From assembly GCA_022828085.1 (NCBI GenBank), contig JAJEIY010000049.1, positions 148,007-212,006 of the forward strand: a DNA stretch of 64,000 nt, given 5' to 3'. Numbering within the stretch: the first letter of the stretch is position 1; each line of letters opens with the position of its first letter. The position numbers and the translations under genes were made by a program. The notes under the pieces are model-generated. The model was not told the origin of the DNA and made no database searches. It saw only the letters and a list, made by a program, of their open reading frames with translations. This stretch comes from Acidobacteriota bacterium. GTDB lineage: Bacteria > Acidobacteriota > Vicinamibacteria > Marinacidobacterales > Marinacidobacteraceae. Below, in pieces: positions 57,143 to 64,000 of the stretch.

Positions 57143-59608
57143 ATGACCTGGAGGACGTCGGGCCGAACGGCCGGGTGCAGACGGCTCACGGCGATCCTGG
57201 CGGTTGCGGTCGCCGTTGCCGCCGCGGCGAGCGCCCAATCCGAGACCGTCCTCGTTCGCGGGCGGACGATCCACACCGTCACGGGCGGGACTCTCCAGAA
57301 CGGCGAGATTCTGATCCGGGACGGGATCATCGAAGCGGTCGGCCAGTCCCTGGACGTTCCCGCCGGGGCCGCGGTTTACGAAGCCGAGGTGGTGATCCCG
57401 GGCCTGATCGATGCGCACGCGCACGTCGCCCTTGACCGTTCCAGCCGCTCGCGCATTCCCGGCCCGGTGACCGCCGAATGGAAGGCCGTGGAACACCTGG
57501 ACCTGTCGGATCCCATGCTCCAGGTGGCGCTTTCGGGAGGTGTGACGTCGCTGGTGACGCGCTCGGGCAGCGGCATCATTTCGAGCGGACAGGCGGTAGC
57601 GCTCAAAACGAAGCGCGCGCCCGGCGAGGAGATGATCCTCAAGCCCTACGTGGACCTGAAGATGGCGGTGCGGCCGCTGATCAACCTGCGGCCCGGCGAG
57701 ACGCCGCAGACGGTGATGGGGTGGTACGCCACCGCTGACGACTACTTCCGCCGCGCCGCGGCCTACGTGCGGGAGCAGGAAGCGCACGCCGCCGGAGAGG
57801 GAGCGGCGCCCGAGCGCGACGAGCGCCTCGAGGCCTTCGCGGCCGTGATCCGGGGCGAGGTCATGGTGCACGCCCACGCGCACTATCCGAGCGAGGTGAT
57901 GATGGTGCTGCGCCTCGCGCGCAGGTACGGCTTCTTCGACCGGCTGGCCCTCGCCCATGCGGAGGAGATCTTTCCGCTCACCGAGCTGCTCGCGGGAACC
58001 GAAATCGTCCCGGTCATCGGCCCGATGATGATCGTCCAGTACTGGGGTGATCCGGAGCCCCTGAACCTGCTGAAGGACCTCCTGGACGCGGGCGTACACG
58101 CCAGCATCCAGACCGACATGTCGAACCAGCACTTCAAGGACTTCCGGGAGTACGGGGCCTTCCTGGCGCGGCACGGGCTCACCGACGACCAGGCCCTCGA
58201 AATCATGACGATCAACGGAGCGCGCGCCATGATGCTCCAGGACCGGATCGGCAGCATCGAGGTCGGGAAGGACGCCGATCTGGTGCTGCTCGACGGGCAC
58301 TTCCTCGATCTCGCCGCCGACCGGGTGGAGCGGGTGCTCGTGGACGGGCGGCTCGAGTACGAGCGGGACCGCGTGTTTCAGTCCGCGCGGCCCCGCGCCG
58401 TGGGGCCGTTCACTCCGGTGACCGGTCGGGTCACCGCGGAGGACGCAAGCTTCGCCATCACCGGCGCCCACGTGTTCACCGTGAGCAGCGGCGCGATCCC
58501 GAACGCCACCCTGGTGGTCGAGGACGGCCGCTTCACCCGGGTGGAGGCGGACGCGGCGCCGCCCGCGGGGATGGCGGTCATGGACGCCGGGGGCAGGGTG
58601 GTCATGCCGGGAAGCGTGATCGCCCGCGCCTTTCCCAACGACTGGATCGGCGACCTCAAGTGGCAGGTGCAGAACGATGAGATCACCGCGCCGGTGGTCC
58701 CGGAGATGAACGCCCTCTATGCCGTGGACCCCTGGTTCCCCTCGTATCGGGTGAACACCACGATCGGGGTGACCGCGATCCACGTCACCCCCGGCACCCG
58801 CAACCTGGTGGGCGGGAACGGCGTCCTGGTGAAGACCCCCGGTCTCGACTTCGAGAAGATGGTGCGCCGCGAGCCCGCCAGCCTGGTGTTCGCCCTCACG
58901 GCTTCGGCGCTCCGGGAATGGACGGACGAGGCGGGAGCGGAGCTGACGCTCGAGAGCGCTTCGGCAATGATCCGGGCGGCGCTGGATGCCGCGCGGCGCT
59001 ATGCAGAGTCGGATGAATCCCGGGAGTACGACGCGCGCCTCGAGGCGCTCCTGCCGTTACTCCGGCGCGAGGTGCCGGCGATGGTCCACGCGGACCGCGT
59101 GGCGGAGATCGAAGCGGCGCTCAGCCTCGCGGAGGACTACGGCCTGCGGCTCGTGATCACTGGCGGGGTCGAGGCGCACCGGTTGGCTGGCCGGCTGGCG
59201 GCGGCCGGTGCGGGCGTCATTCTGGGGAACTCCGGAAGCTACGCGTCGGATATCCGCGGGGGAGGTGAGGGTTGGAGCGTCGAGGGGCCCGCCATCCTGA
59301 ACCGGGCCGGGGTCAAGGTGGCGTTCTACGGCCCGGGCGCCTCCCGGCGCGCCTCCCCCATCGGGCGGCTGGGCGGCGAGCCCATCCTCAACTCCGCGTG
59401 GGCCTTCCGCAACGGCGTGCCGGAGGTGGATGCGCTCCGGATGGCGACGCTGAACGCCGCCGAACTCGTGGAAATGGGCGACCGGATCGGAAGCATCGAA
59501 CCGGGAAAAGACGCCGACTTCGTGATCCTGGAGGGCCATCCGTTCGACTACCGGGTCCTGCCGCAGTGGGTGTTCGTGGACGGGCGGCTGGAAGCGGGAC
59601 CTCGCTAA
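57143..59608 (+). CDS. Secreted tandem amidohydrolase
   Basis: This 821-residue protein has a signal peptide (~1-31, after ASA) and two amidohydrolase barrels in tandem. The first (~35-425) keeps the metal site: IDAHAHVALD (H92, H94), then HAHAHYP, ALAHAEE and the SIQTDMS aspartate. The second (~440-820) has lost the HxH pair (VVMPGSVIARAF), keeping one His in AMVHADRVAEIE. So the second domain is probably structural or regulatory. These enzymes hydrolyse amide or related bonds in peptides or cyclic amides. The ATG at 57143 precedes the signal peptide and follows the PaaK-like stop by 20 bases. Confidence 0.88.
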   Translation: MTWRTSGRTAGCRRLTAILAVAVAVAAAASAQSETVLVRGRTIHTVTGGTLQNGEILIRDGIIEAVGQSLDVPAGAAVYEAEVVIPGLIDAHAHVALDRSSRSRIPGPVTAEWKAVEHLDLSDPMLQVALSGGVTSLVTRSGSGIISSGQAVALKTKRAPGEEMILKPYVDLKMAVRPLINLRPGETPQTVMGWYATADDYFRRAAAYVREQEAHAAGEGAAPERDERLEAFAAVIRGEVMVHAHAHYPSEVMMVLRLARRYGFFDRLALAHAEEIFPLTELLAGTEIVPVIGPMMIVQYWGDPEPLNLLKDLLDAGVHASIQTDMSNQHFKDFREYGAFLARHGLTDDQALEIMTINGARAMMLQDRIGSIEVGKDADLVLLDGHFLDLAADRVERVLVDGRLEYERDRVFQSARPRAVGPFTPVTGRVTAEDASFAITGAHVFTVSSGAIPNATLVVEDGRFTRVEADAAPPAGMAVMDAGGRVVMPGSVIARAFPNDWIGDLKWQVQNDEITAPVVPEMNALYAVDPWFPSYRVNTTIGVTAIHVTPGTRNLVGGNGVLVKTPGLDFEKMVRREPASLVFALTASALREWTDEAGAELTLESASAMIRAALDAARRYAESDESREYDARLEALLPLLRREVPAMVHADRVAEIEAALSLAEDYGLRLVITGGVEAHRLAGRLAAAGAGVILGNSGSYASDIRGGGEGWSVEGPAILNRAGVKVAFYGPGASRRASPIGRLGGEPILNSAWAFRNGVPEVDALRMATLNAAELVEMGDRIGSIEPGKDADFVILEGHPFDYRVLPQWVFVDGRLEAGPR

Positions 59609-59643
59609 ACCGCGGACGCCGAAAGGCGCGTTGGCGCACACGA

Positions 59644-59843
59644 GCCTGGAACGCCGACCTCTGGTCGGCACAGCGGGCCGGAGGCCCGCGCACGGCGTGC
59701 CGCTACCCGCCTTGCGGGACAGAGGTCCGGAACGTCCAGTCAGTTGCGTTGCACCAAGAGAACAGCCCCATCGGACAGGTCAGCGTTACGCCGTGCGCGG
59801 CGCGGAGCGCCGCGCGTGCCGGTCGGAGACCGGCGTTCCAAGC
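59644..59843. repeat. REPIN-like 200-bp palindromic element, copy C
   Basis: The left end starts GCCTGGAACGCC and the right end finishes GGCGTTCCAAGC. The first left hairpin is GCCGACC/GGTCGGC, with changed but still paired bases relative to the other copies. The second hairpins are GCGGGCC/GGCCCGC on the left and GCGCGGCGC/GCGCCGCGC on the right. The core differs from copies A and B. It lies between two converging genes. Confidence 0.78.
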
Positions 59844-59853
59844 CGGCGGTGTT

Positions 59854-61302
59854 TCAGAGGGGGTCGGACTGGGCGCCTTCCTGGAATGCCCAGATCCGGT
59901 TGCGCGTGAGGATGTAGAGGACGCCGTCCTTGACGACCGGGGTGCAGTAGACGGAGGCGCCGAGGTTGTACTCCCCGAGCACCTCCAGCTCCTTGCCCGC
60001 GCGCAGAACCACGACGTCCCCGTCCTCGTCGCCCAGGAAGACCTTGCCGTCGACGACGAAGGGGGAGCCCCACACCGCGGCGAAGGTGTCGTAGGTCCAG
60101 AACTCCTCGCCGGTCTCGGGGTCGAGCGCGTGGAGGAAGCCCGACAGGCTGGAGATGTAGAGCACGCCGTCAGCGATGGCCGCGGTGGACATGGTGCGGT
60201 AGAAGTCCTCGCCGCCGCGGTGCCACACCGCGTGCGTGTCGGTGACGTCGCCGGTCCCGGTCGCGTCGATCACCCAGAAGTGGCCCGGCGCCTCGCCGTG
60301 CTCCGGGTCCTGGCCGACGCCGATGTACACCTTGTCGTTGAAGACGACCGGCGTCGAGAGGATGTTGTTGCGCGTCCCGCGACCGCCGAGGATCCACTCC
60401 GAGTCCTTCGGGTTGCAGTCGAACTGCCAGATGAGCTCGCCCGTCGCGGCATCGAGGCTGTAGATCACGCCGTCGCCGCCGGGGAAGATGACCTGCGCCC
60501 GTCCGTTGATCACCCCGTAGGCCGGGTTGGTCCACGCGCCGTGCAGGACGTTCTCGCCGACCGGGGTGCTCTCCCACAGCAGTTCGCCGGTGTTCTTGTC
60601 GAGGGCGATGAAGTCGGGCGAGAAGGGCGAGGGGACGTTGACATGTCCCTCGTCGACGCCATTGCTCGTGACCGTATAGAGCACGTCGCCGATGATGAGC
60701 GGCGATCCGGTGGCGAGGTTGTGCGGGAAGACGTCCAGCTCCCCGATCATGTCGTAGGACCAGATGATGTCTCCGGCAATCTCACCGGTGTCTTCCTCGT
60801 CGGTGAAGGGGCCGTCGTTGCCGTTGGCGAAGCCGTTCGCGTCCAGACAGACGATGTGCGCCTCGTTGGAGACGTAGTAGATGCGGTCCCCCTCCATGTA
60901 CGCGGTCGAGCAGACTCCCTGCCGCGGCCAGTCGTTGACCCTGCCGGCCGGGAGCTTCGGATGCACCATCTGCCAGAGGAAGACGCCGGTGTCCGCCGCG
61001 AACGCCATGACGACGCCCCGGTCGCCCTCGATGGAAGGGTCGCGAAGCCCCTCGTTGTTGGTGCCGACGTAGACCCGGTTGTTCGCCACCACCGGGCCGC
61101 CATAGGCCTGCGAACCGACCGGCTGGGACCAGAGGACGTTCCGGCCGGTGTCCACGTCCCAGTCGCCGACGACGCCCGTCTCGTCGGACACCATGTTCCG
61201 GGACGGCGTGTTGCCGAACATCGCGATTTCCTGGGACGAAGCCGCGCCAGGCGCCGCCAGTGCCGCCAGGACTCCGAGAATCAGCGCCTGTCGTATTTCC
61301 AT
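59854..61302 (-). CDS. Secreted PQQ-like beta-propeller protein (outer-membrane assembly-like), copy 1
   Basis: This 482-residue protein has a signal peptide (~1-24, after ASS) and repeated strands of the PQQ-binding-like beta-propeller kind (for example GDVLYTVTSNG, then NTGELLWESTPVG, AATGELIWQFDC and PETGEEFWTYDTF). There is no PQQ-enzyme catalytic Asp-Glu pattern and no second domain, so it is likely a ligand-binding or scaffold propeller rather than a dehydrogenase. It begins at an ATG that overlaps the stop of the upstream propeller gene (TGATG), so the two are co-translated. Confidence 0.85.
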   Translation of the reverse strand: MEIRQALILGVLAALAAPGAASSQEIAMFGNTPSRNMVSDETGVVGDWDVDTGRNVLWSQPVGSQAYGGPVVANNRVYVGTNNEGLRDPSIEGDRGVVMAFAADTGVFLWQMVHPKLPAGRVNDWPRQGVCSTAYMEGDRIYYVSNEAHIVCLDANGFANGNDGPFTDEEDTGEIAGDIIWSYDMIGELDVFPHNLATGSPLIIGDVLYTVTSNGVDEGHVNVPSPFSPDFIALDKNTGELLWESTPVGENVLHGAWTNPAYGVINGRAQVIFPGGDGVIYSLDAATGELIWQFDCNPKDSEWILGGRGTRNNILSTPVVFNDKVYIGVGQDPEHGEAPGHFWVIDATGTGDVTDTHAVWHRGGEDFYRTMSTAAIADGVLYISSLSGFLHALDPETGEEFWTYDTFAAVWGSPFVVDGKVFLGDEDGDVVVLRAGKELEVLGEYNLGASVYCTPVVKDGVLYILTRNRIWAFQEGAQSDPL

Positions 61303-63512
61303 CACCTGGGGTTCTCCATCACCTGCACGTTGTCGTAGTAGATGTCGATGGGCGAGTAGCCGATCAGGCCCGGGCTTCCCTGGCGCACCGGCTCCGGGTC
61401 CTCCACGGTCACGGTCCAGTCGTCGGGCTCGGCCTCGCCGCGCCGCCAGACCTTGCCGCGGATGAGCGCCCGGTCGTCGTCAACGTCCACCCGAAGCTTC
61501 AGCGTGTACCAGACGTCGGGATCCCACGCGAAGGGAAACCGCTCGGCCATCCGCAGCTCGGCGGCCCACGAGCGGACCTCGATCCGCTGGTGGTTTCCCT
61601 GGAGATCCATCGTGTAGCCGCTGTTGATGAGCCCGATATCGGGACGCCGCCGGCCCCGCTCGGTCGACATCACGTCGGCCTGCACGGAGTAGTCCGACAG
61701 GGTTGACGGGCCGATGTAGATGGCGTGCCGGTGGATGCCGGTACGCGACGCGCCTTTCCGGAAGAGCTGCTCGCCCCCTTCGTCCACGGCGGCCAGACTG
61801 CCGCCCCCGCCGATCCAGTGCGGCGGGCGGCCGTTCGCGAAGTCCTCGGTCCAGGGCAGCGGCGAGAAGATGCGCACCCGGGCGGCGGCCGACACGTCGC
61901 CCACCGTCGCGATGACCCGTCCCGCCTGGTTGGCGGCCCCGGAACTCGCCTGGAACTCGCCGTCTTCACCGAGCTGCGAGCCGGTCAGGCCATCGAGCGT
62001 CCAGGTCGCGGCCTGGTCCCCGGCCGGTTGTCCGTTCGCGTCGAATGCCAGGAGCCGGAAGTCGATCGCCTGGCCCGCGGACGCGATCACCTCCGCGGGA
62101 ACCACCTGCAGGCTGGCGACCGTTCCCGTCGGCGCGGTCTCGGGCCCGAGGACTGGGCTCGCGGCCGGCGCCGGGTCGAAGGGGGCGTCGGGATCGCCGA
62201 TGCAGTAGATGCCGGACTCGGCCGTGACGTAGAGGCGCCCGTACGCCGGGGCGAACGAACCGTAGATCTCCGCCTCGCGGCCGTCGGCCACCTCGATGTC
62301 GTCGCTGTCGAACTCGGTGACGCCGTCGGCGCCGGGCTCCAGGATGTGAACGTTGCCGTTGACCTCGGTGACGTAGAGCTTGCCGTCGGCCCAGACCGGC
62401 GAGGACTTGCCGACAGTCCCGACGCTGTACTCCCAGACGACGGCTCCGCTGGCGGCGTCGATGGCCACCAGGTTCGCGGAGTTGTCGATGACGTAGAGCC
62501 GGCCGTCCTTGATGAGCGGCGAGGAGAACCCGACCGCGAGCTCGTCGATGCGCCACTTCTCGCCGGTGGCGGTGATGTCGCCGCTCCCGGTCGCGTCGAT
62601 GGCCACAACCCGTCCCAACGCTCCGGCGTCGAGGTTCTCTTCGCTGTGCGCGATGTAGACGATGTCGCCGTCGATCACGGGCGAGACGTTGATGCCGCGC
62701 TTGCTGAGGTGGAACTCCCAGACCTTCTTGCCGGTGCGGGCCTGCATCGCGTAGACGCGGCCGTCAGCGTTGCCGTCGATGAGAAGCCGCTGGCCGCCCA
62801 CGACAGCGACGATGGGTACCGACTGCGTGTTGAGGTCGGCCGGCGTGCCGCCCGGCGTCGCGACCCAGCGAACGTGTCCGGTCGCCTTGTCGAGCGCCAC
62901 GTAGCGGTGGCGCGGCGGCCCGCCCAGATCCCCCCACGCCGAGCCGATGACGCTGAGCACGAGCCGATCCTCGTCGATGATCGGCGTCGACGTCCGCCCT
63001 CCGTATCCGGACGCGCGGCCGAGGTCCTCGCCGAGCCGCCAGCTCCAGACGACGGCCCCGTCACGATCGAAGGCGTGCAGGTGGCCGTCCACATTCAGGG
63101 CGTAGAGGTGGCCGGTCTCCGGATCGCCGGTGACGCTGCCCCAGCCGACCCGGTTGTACGGGACGGTTGTGTTGAAGACGCTGAACGTGTGTTCCCAGAG
63201 CTTCGCGCCGTCCTCCGCGTTCCAGCAGGTGACGATCTCCTTCTTGGCCACCCCGTCCCCGGTGCGGCCGTTGGCGCAGACGCGCCCGTCGAACACGGCG
63301 GGGGTCGAGCGGCCGATGTATTCCTGGAACCAGACGAGGTTCTCGCCGTCCACCGACCAGTTCGAAACGAGGCCGGTCTGGTCCGATACGCCGTTCTGCA
63401 TCCGGCCGCGCCAGCTAGGCCAGTCCTGCGCCGCCGCGCTCGCGGCCGGCAGCGCGAGGAACGAAACAAGAAGCGTCACGCACGCGGCGGCGCCGTGAGT
63501 CGCCCTGGTCAT
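61302..63512 (-). CDS. Secreted PQQ-like beta-propeller protein with C-terminal beta domain, copy 2
   Basis: This 736-residue protein has a signal peptide (~1-30, after AAAQ). A PQQ-like propeller (~30-470) has the blade motifs GHVRWVATPGG, TGKKVWEFHLSK and SGAVVWEYSVG. The C-terminal ~260 residues form Ig- or lectin-like beta regions (QVVPAEVIASAGQAIDF, then a PWTEDFANGRPPHW segment and the IEVRSWAAELRMAERFPF strand) that resemble carbohydrate-binding or laminin-G-type folds. It may bind a polymer at the cell surface. The ATG at 63512 starts the signal peptide. It is the first gene of a two-gene operon. Confidence 0.82.
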   Translation of the reverse strand: MTRATHGAAACVTLLVSFLALPAASAAAQDWPSWRGRMQNGVSDQTGLVSNWSVDGENLVWFQEYIGRSTPAVFDGRVCANGRTGDGVAKKEIVTCWNAEDGAKLWEHTFSVFNTTVPYNRVGWGSVTGDPETGHLYALNVDGHLHAFDRDGAVVWSWRLGEDLGRASGYGGRTSTPIIDEDRLVLSVIGSAWGDLGGPPRHRYVALDKATGHVRWVATPGGTPADLNTQSVPIVAVVGGQRLLIDGNADGRVYAMQARTGKKVWEFHLSKRGINVSPVIDGDIVYIAHSEENLDAGALGRVVAIDATGSGDITATGEKWRIDELAVGFSSPLIKDGRLYVIDNSANLVAIDAASGAVVWEYSVGTVGKSSPVWADGKLYVTEVNGNVHILEPGADGVTEFDSDDIEVADGREAEIYGSFAPAYGRLYVTAESGIYCIGDPDAPFDPAPAASPVLGPETAPTGTVASLQVVPAEVIASAGQAIDFRLLAFDANGQPAGDQAATWTLDGLTGSQLGEDGEFQASSGAANQAGRVIATVGDVSAAARVRIFSPLPWTEDFANGRPPHWIGGGGSLAAVDEGGEQLFRKGASRTGIHRHAIYIGPSTLSDYSVQADVMSTERGRRRPDIGLINSGYTMDLQGNHQRIEVRSWAAELRMAERFPFAWDPDVWYTLKLRVDVDDDRALIRGKVWRRGEAEPDDWTVTVEDPEPVRQGSPGLIGYSPIDIYYDNVQVMENPR

Positions 63513-63943
63513 TCGCAATCTGAGATGGGGTGTCGGCCGTGCGTCAACCGGGCATTTTAGCAGCCCGTGGTCAGCCCGCATGAGCGCCGAGGTCCCCACC
63601 GGGAGAATCGCCCATGCGCGCGTCCTCCTACGCACCCCGCCCGTCATGAAAATGGCGGAAACGGCTTGGAACGCCGGTCTCCGACCGGCACGCGGCCCGA
63701 AGGGCCGCAGGCGACGTGCCGCTGTTTGCCCCCGCGGGACGCCGGGACAAGCACGTCCCCTCTGTTCCGGTTGGCTCCGAAGGTGCGAACCAACTCGCAG
63801 ATCGGCGTCACGACGTGCGCGGTGCCGAGCACCGCGCGTGCCGGTCGGAGACCGGCGTTCCAAGCCGACGGTGCCATCACGGCGCTTGGCCGACCCGCCG
63901 GACTGCCTTTTCACAGCAACTGGCCACCGAGGCATCGGGCCGG
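63513..63943. other. Intergenic stretch, 431 bp
   Basis: Apart from the dispersed element at 63664-63865, nothing further is seen. The 151 bases next to the propeller gene should hold its promoter, but I could not assign -10 and -35 boxes with confidence. Confidence 0.6.
63664..63865. repeat. REPIN-like 202-bp palindromic element, copy B
   Basis: Same length as copy A and similar throughout, including the core. The first hairpins are GCCGGTC/GACCGGC at both ends. The second hairpins are GCGGCCC/GGGCCGC on the left and GCGGTGC/GCACCGC on the right, with loop CGA where copy A has GGA. It lies upstream of the propeller operon and downstream of the gene that ends at 63944. Confidence 0.82.
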
Positions 63944-64000
63944 TCACGGACTCAAGGCCCGCTCGATGGCCCACGTCACGCCAACCAGCCCGATGACCAC
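63944..64000 (-). CDS. C-terminal fragment of a membrane protein (partial)
   Basis: From the end of the window a minus-strand frame reads VVIGLVGVTWAIERALSP and then TGA at 63944-63946. The segment is hydrophobic with a charged end, as in the last helix of a membrane protein. The rest lies outside the window, so even the reading frame is unproven. Confidence 0.3.
   Translation of the reverse strand: MVIGLVGVTWAIERALSP

Noticed and set aside
59854..63512. The two beta-propeller proteins as PQQ-dependent alcohol dehydrogenases
   Set aside because: They lack a haem motif and the catalytic acidic residues I would expect, and their lengths and C-terminal parts differ from the dehydrogenases.
39777..63865. 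The dispersed palindromes as a CRISPR array
   Set aside because: Units are few, far apart, inverted and of variable stem sequence, with no regular spacers and no cas genes.

Overview
The window is GC-rich, densely coded DNA from a free-standing bacterial chromosome. Neighbouring genes are often joined by ATGA, GTGA or TGATG overlaps, and GTG and TTG starts are common. No rRNA, tRNA, CRISPR array, prophage or plasmid gene was seen. Several gene families point to a Gram-negative, aerobic, heterotrophic bacterium of the Acidobacteriota or Gemmatimonadota kind: a VWFA-related protein of the acidobacterial type, bacillithiol synthesis (BshC), a MoxR/DUF58/BatA/DUF4159 cluster, DUF5117-type metalloproteases and secreted PQQ-like beta-propellers. 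Acidobacteriota is slightly favoured, but this is inference from gene content only.

Layout. 1-478: end of a TPR/TonB-C-like protein. 489-7496 (minus): an operon of aldehyde dehydrogenase, a kinase/LytM/phospho-lyase fusion, an esterase, an SDR-type threonine dehydrogenase and a membrane thioredoxin. 7566-8578 (plus): msrA and a thioredoxin-fold ferredoxin. 8600-9258: a VapBC-like toxin-antitoxin pair. 9339-12989: B12-dependent methionine synthase. 13096-15308: dicarboxylate/amino-acid symporter and a metzincin lipoprotein. 15313-22309 (minus): YitJ-like methyltransferase/MTHFR, VWA protein, argS, lepB, bshC. 22367-22553: a MITE-like element. 22550-23956: a small unknown gene and a di-haem peroxidase lipoprotein. 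24120-39775 (plus): a nine-gene MoxR/VWA cluster that includes a caspase-fold protein and a TPR metallopeptidase. 39954-41879 (minus): M28 peptidase and an NTF2-like lipoprotein. 41941-46680 (plus): hflKC and a large zinc metalloprotease. 46963-50208 (minus): an RCK/USP protein and two spondin-domain lipoproteins. 50313-53044 (minus): gamma-glutamyltransferase and a PLP dehydratase. 53167-59608 (plus): Tat-exported asparaginase-family hydrolase, small secreted protein, glycosyltransferase, truncated PaaK-like enzyme, tandem amidohydrolase. 59854-63512 (minus): two secreted beta-propeller proteins. The last 57 bases hold the end of another minus-strand gene.

How it fits together. The window is rich in exported hydrolases (metzincins, M28, gluzincin, GGT, asparaginase family) and amino-acid catabolism. 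The first operon has the enzyme pair that in animals degrades hydroxylysine (kinase plus ammonia-phospho-lyase), here fused and followed by an aldehyde dehydrogenase. With the spondin-domain lipoproteins this makes growth on animal-derived or other proteinaceous matter a reasonable hypothesis, not a demonstrated one. Two homocysteine methyltransferases, an MTHFR domain, MsrA and bacillithiol synthesis form a sulfur/redox theme.

Dispersed repeats stand out. Three full 200-202 bp palindromic elements (46733, 59644, 63664) and one tandem half-element (39777) share a two-hairpin end whose stems differ between copies but stay paired. There is also a 187-bp CTAG-bounded element and a 95-bp inverted repeat.
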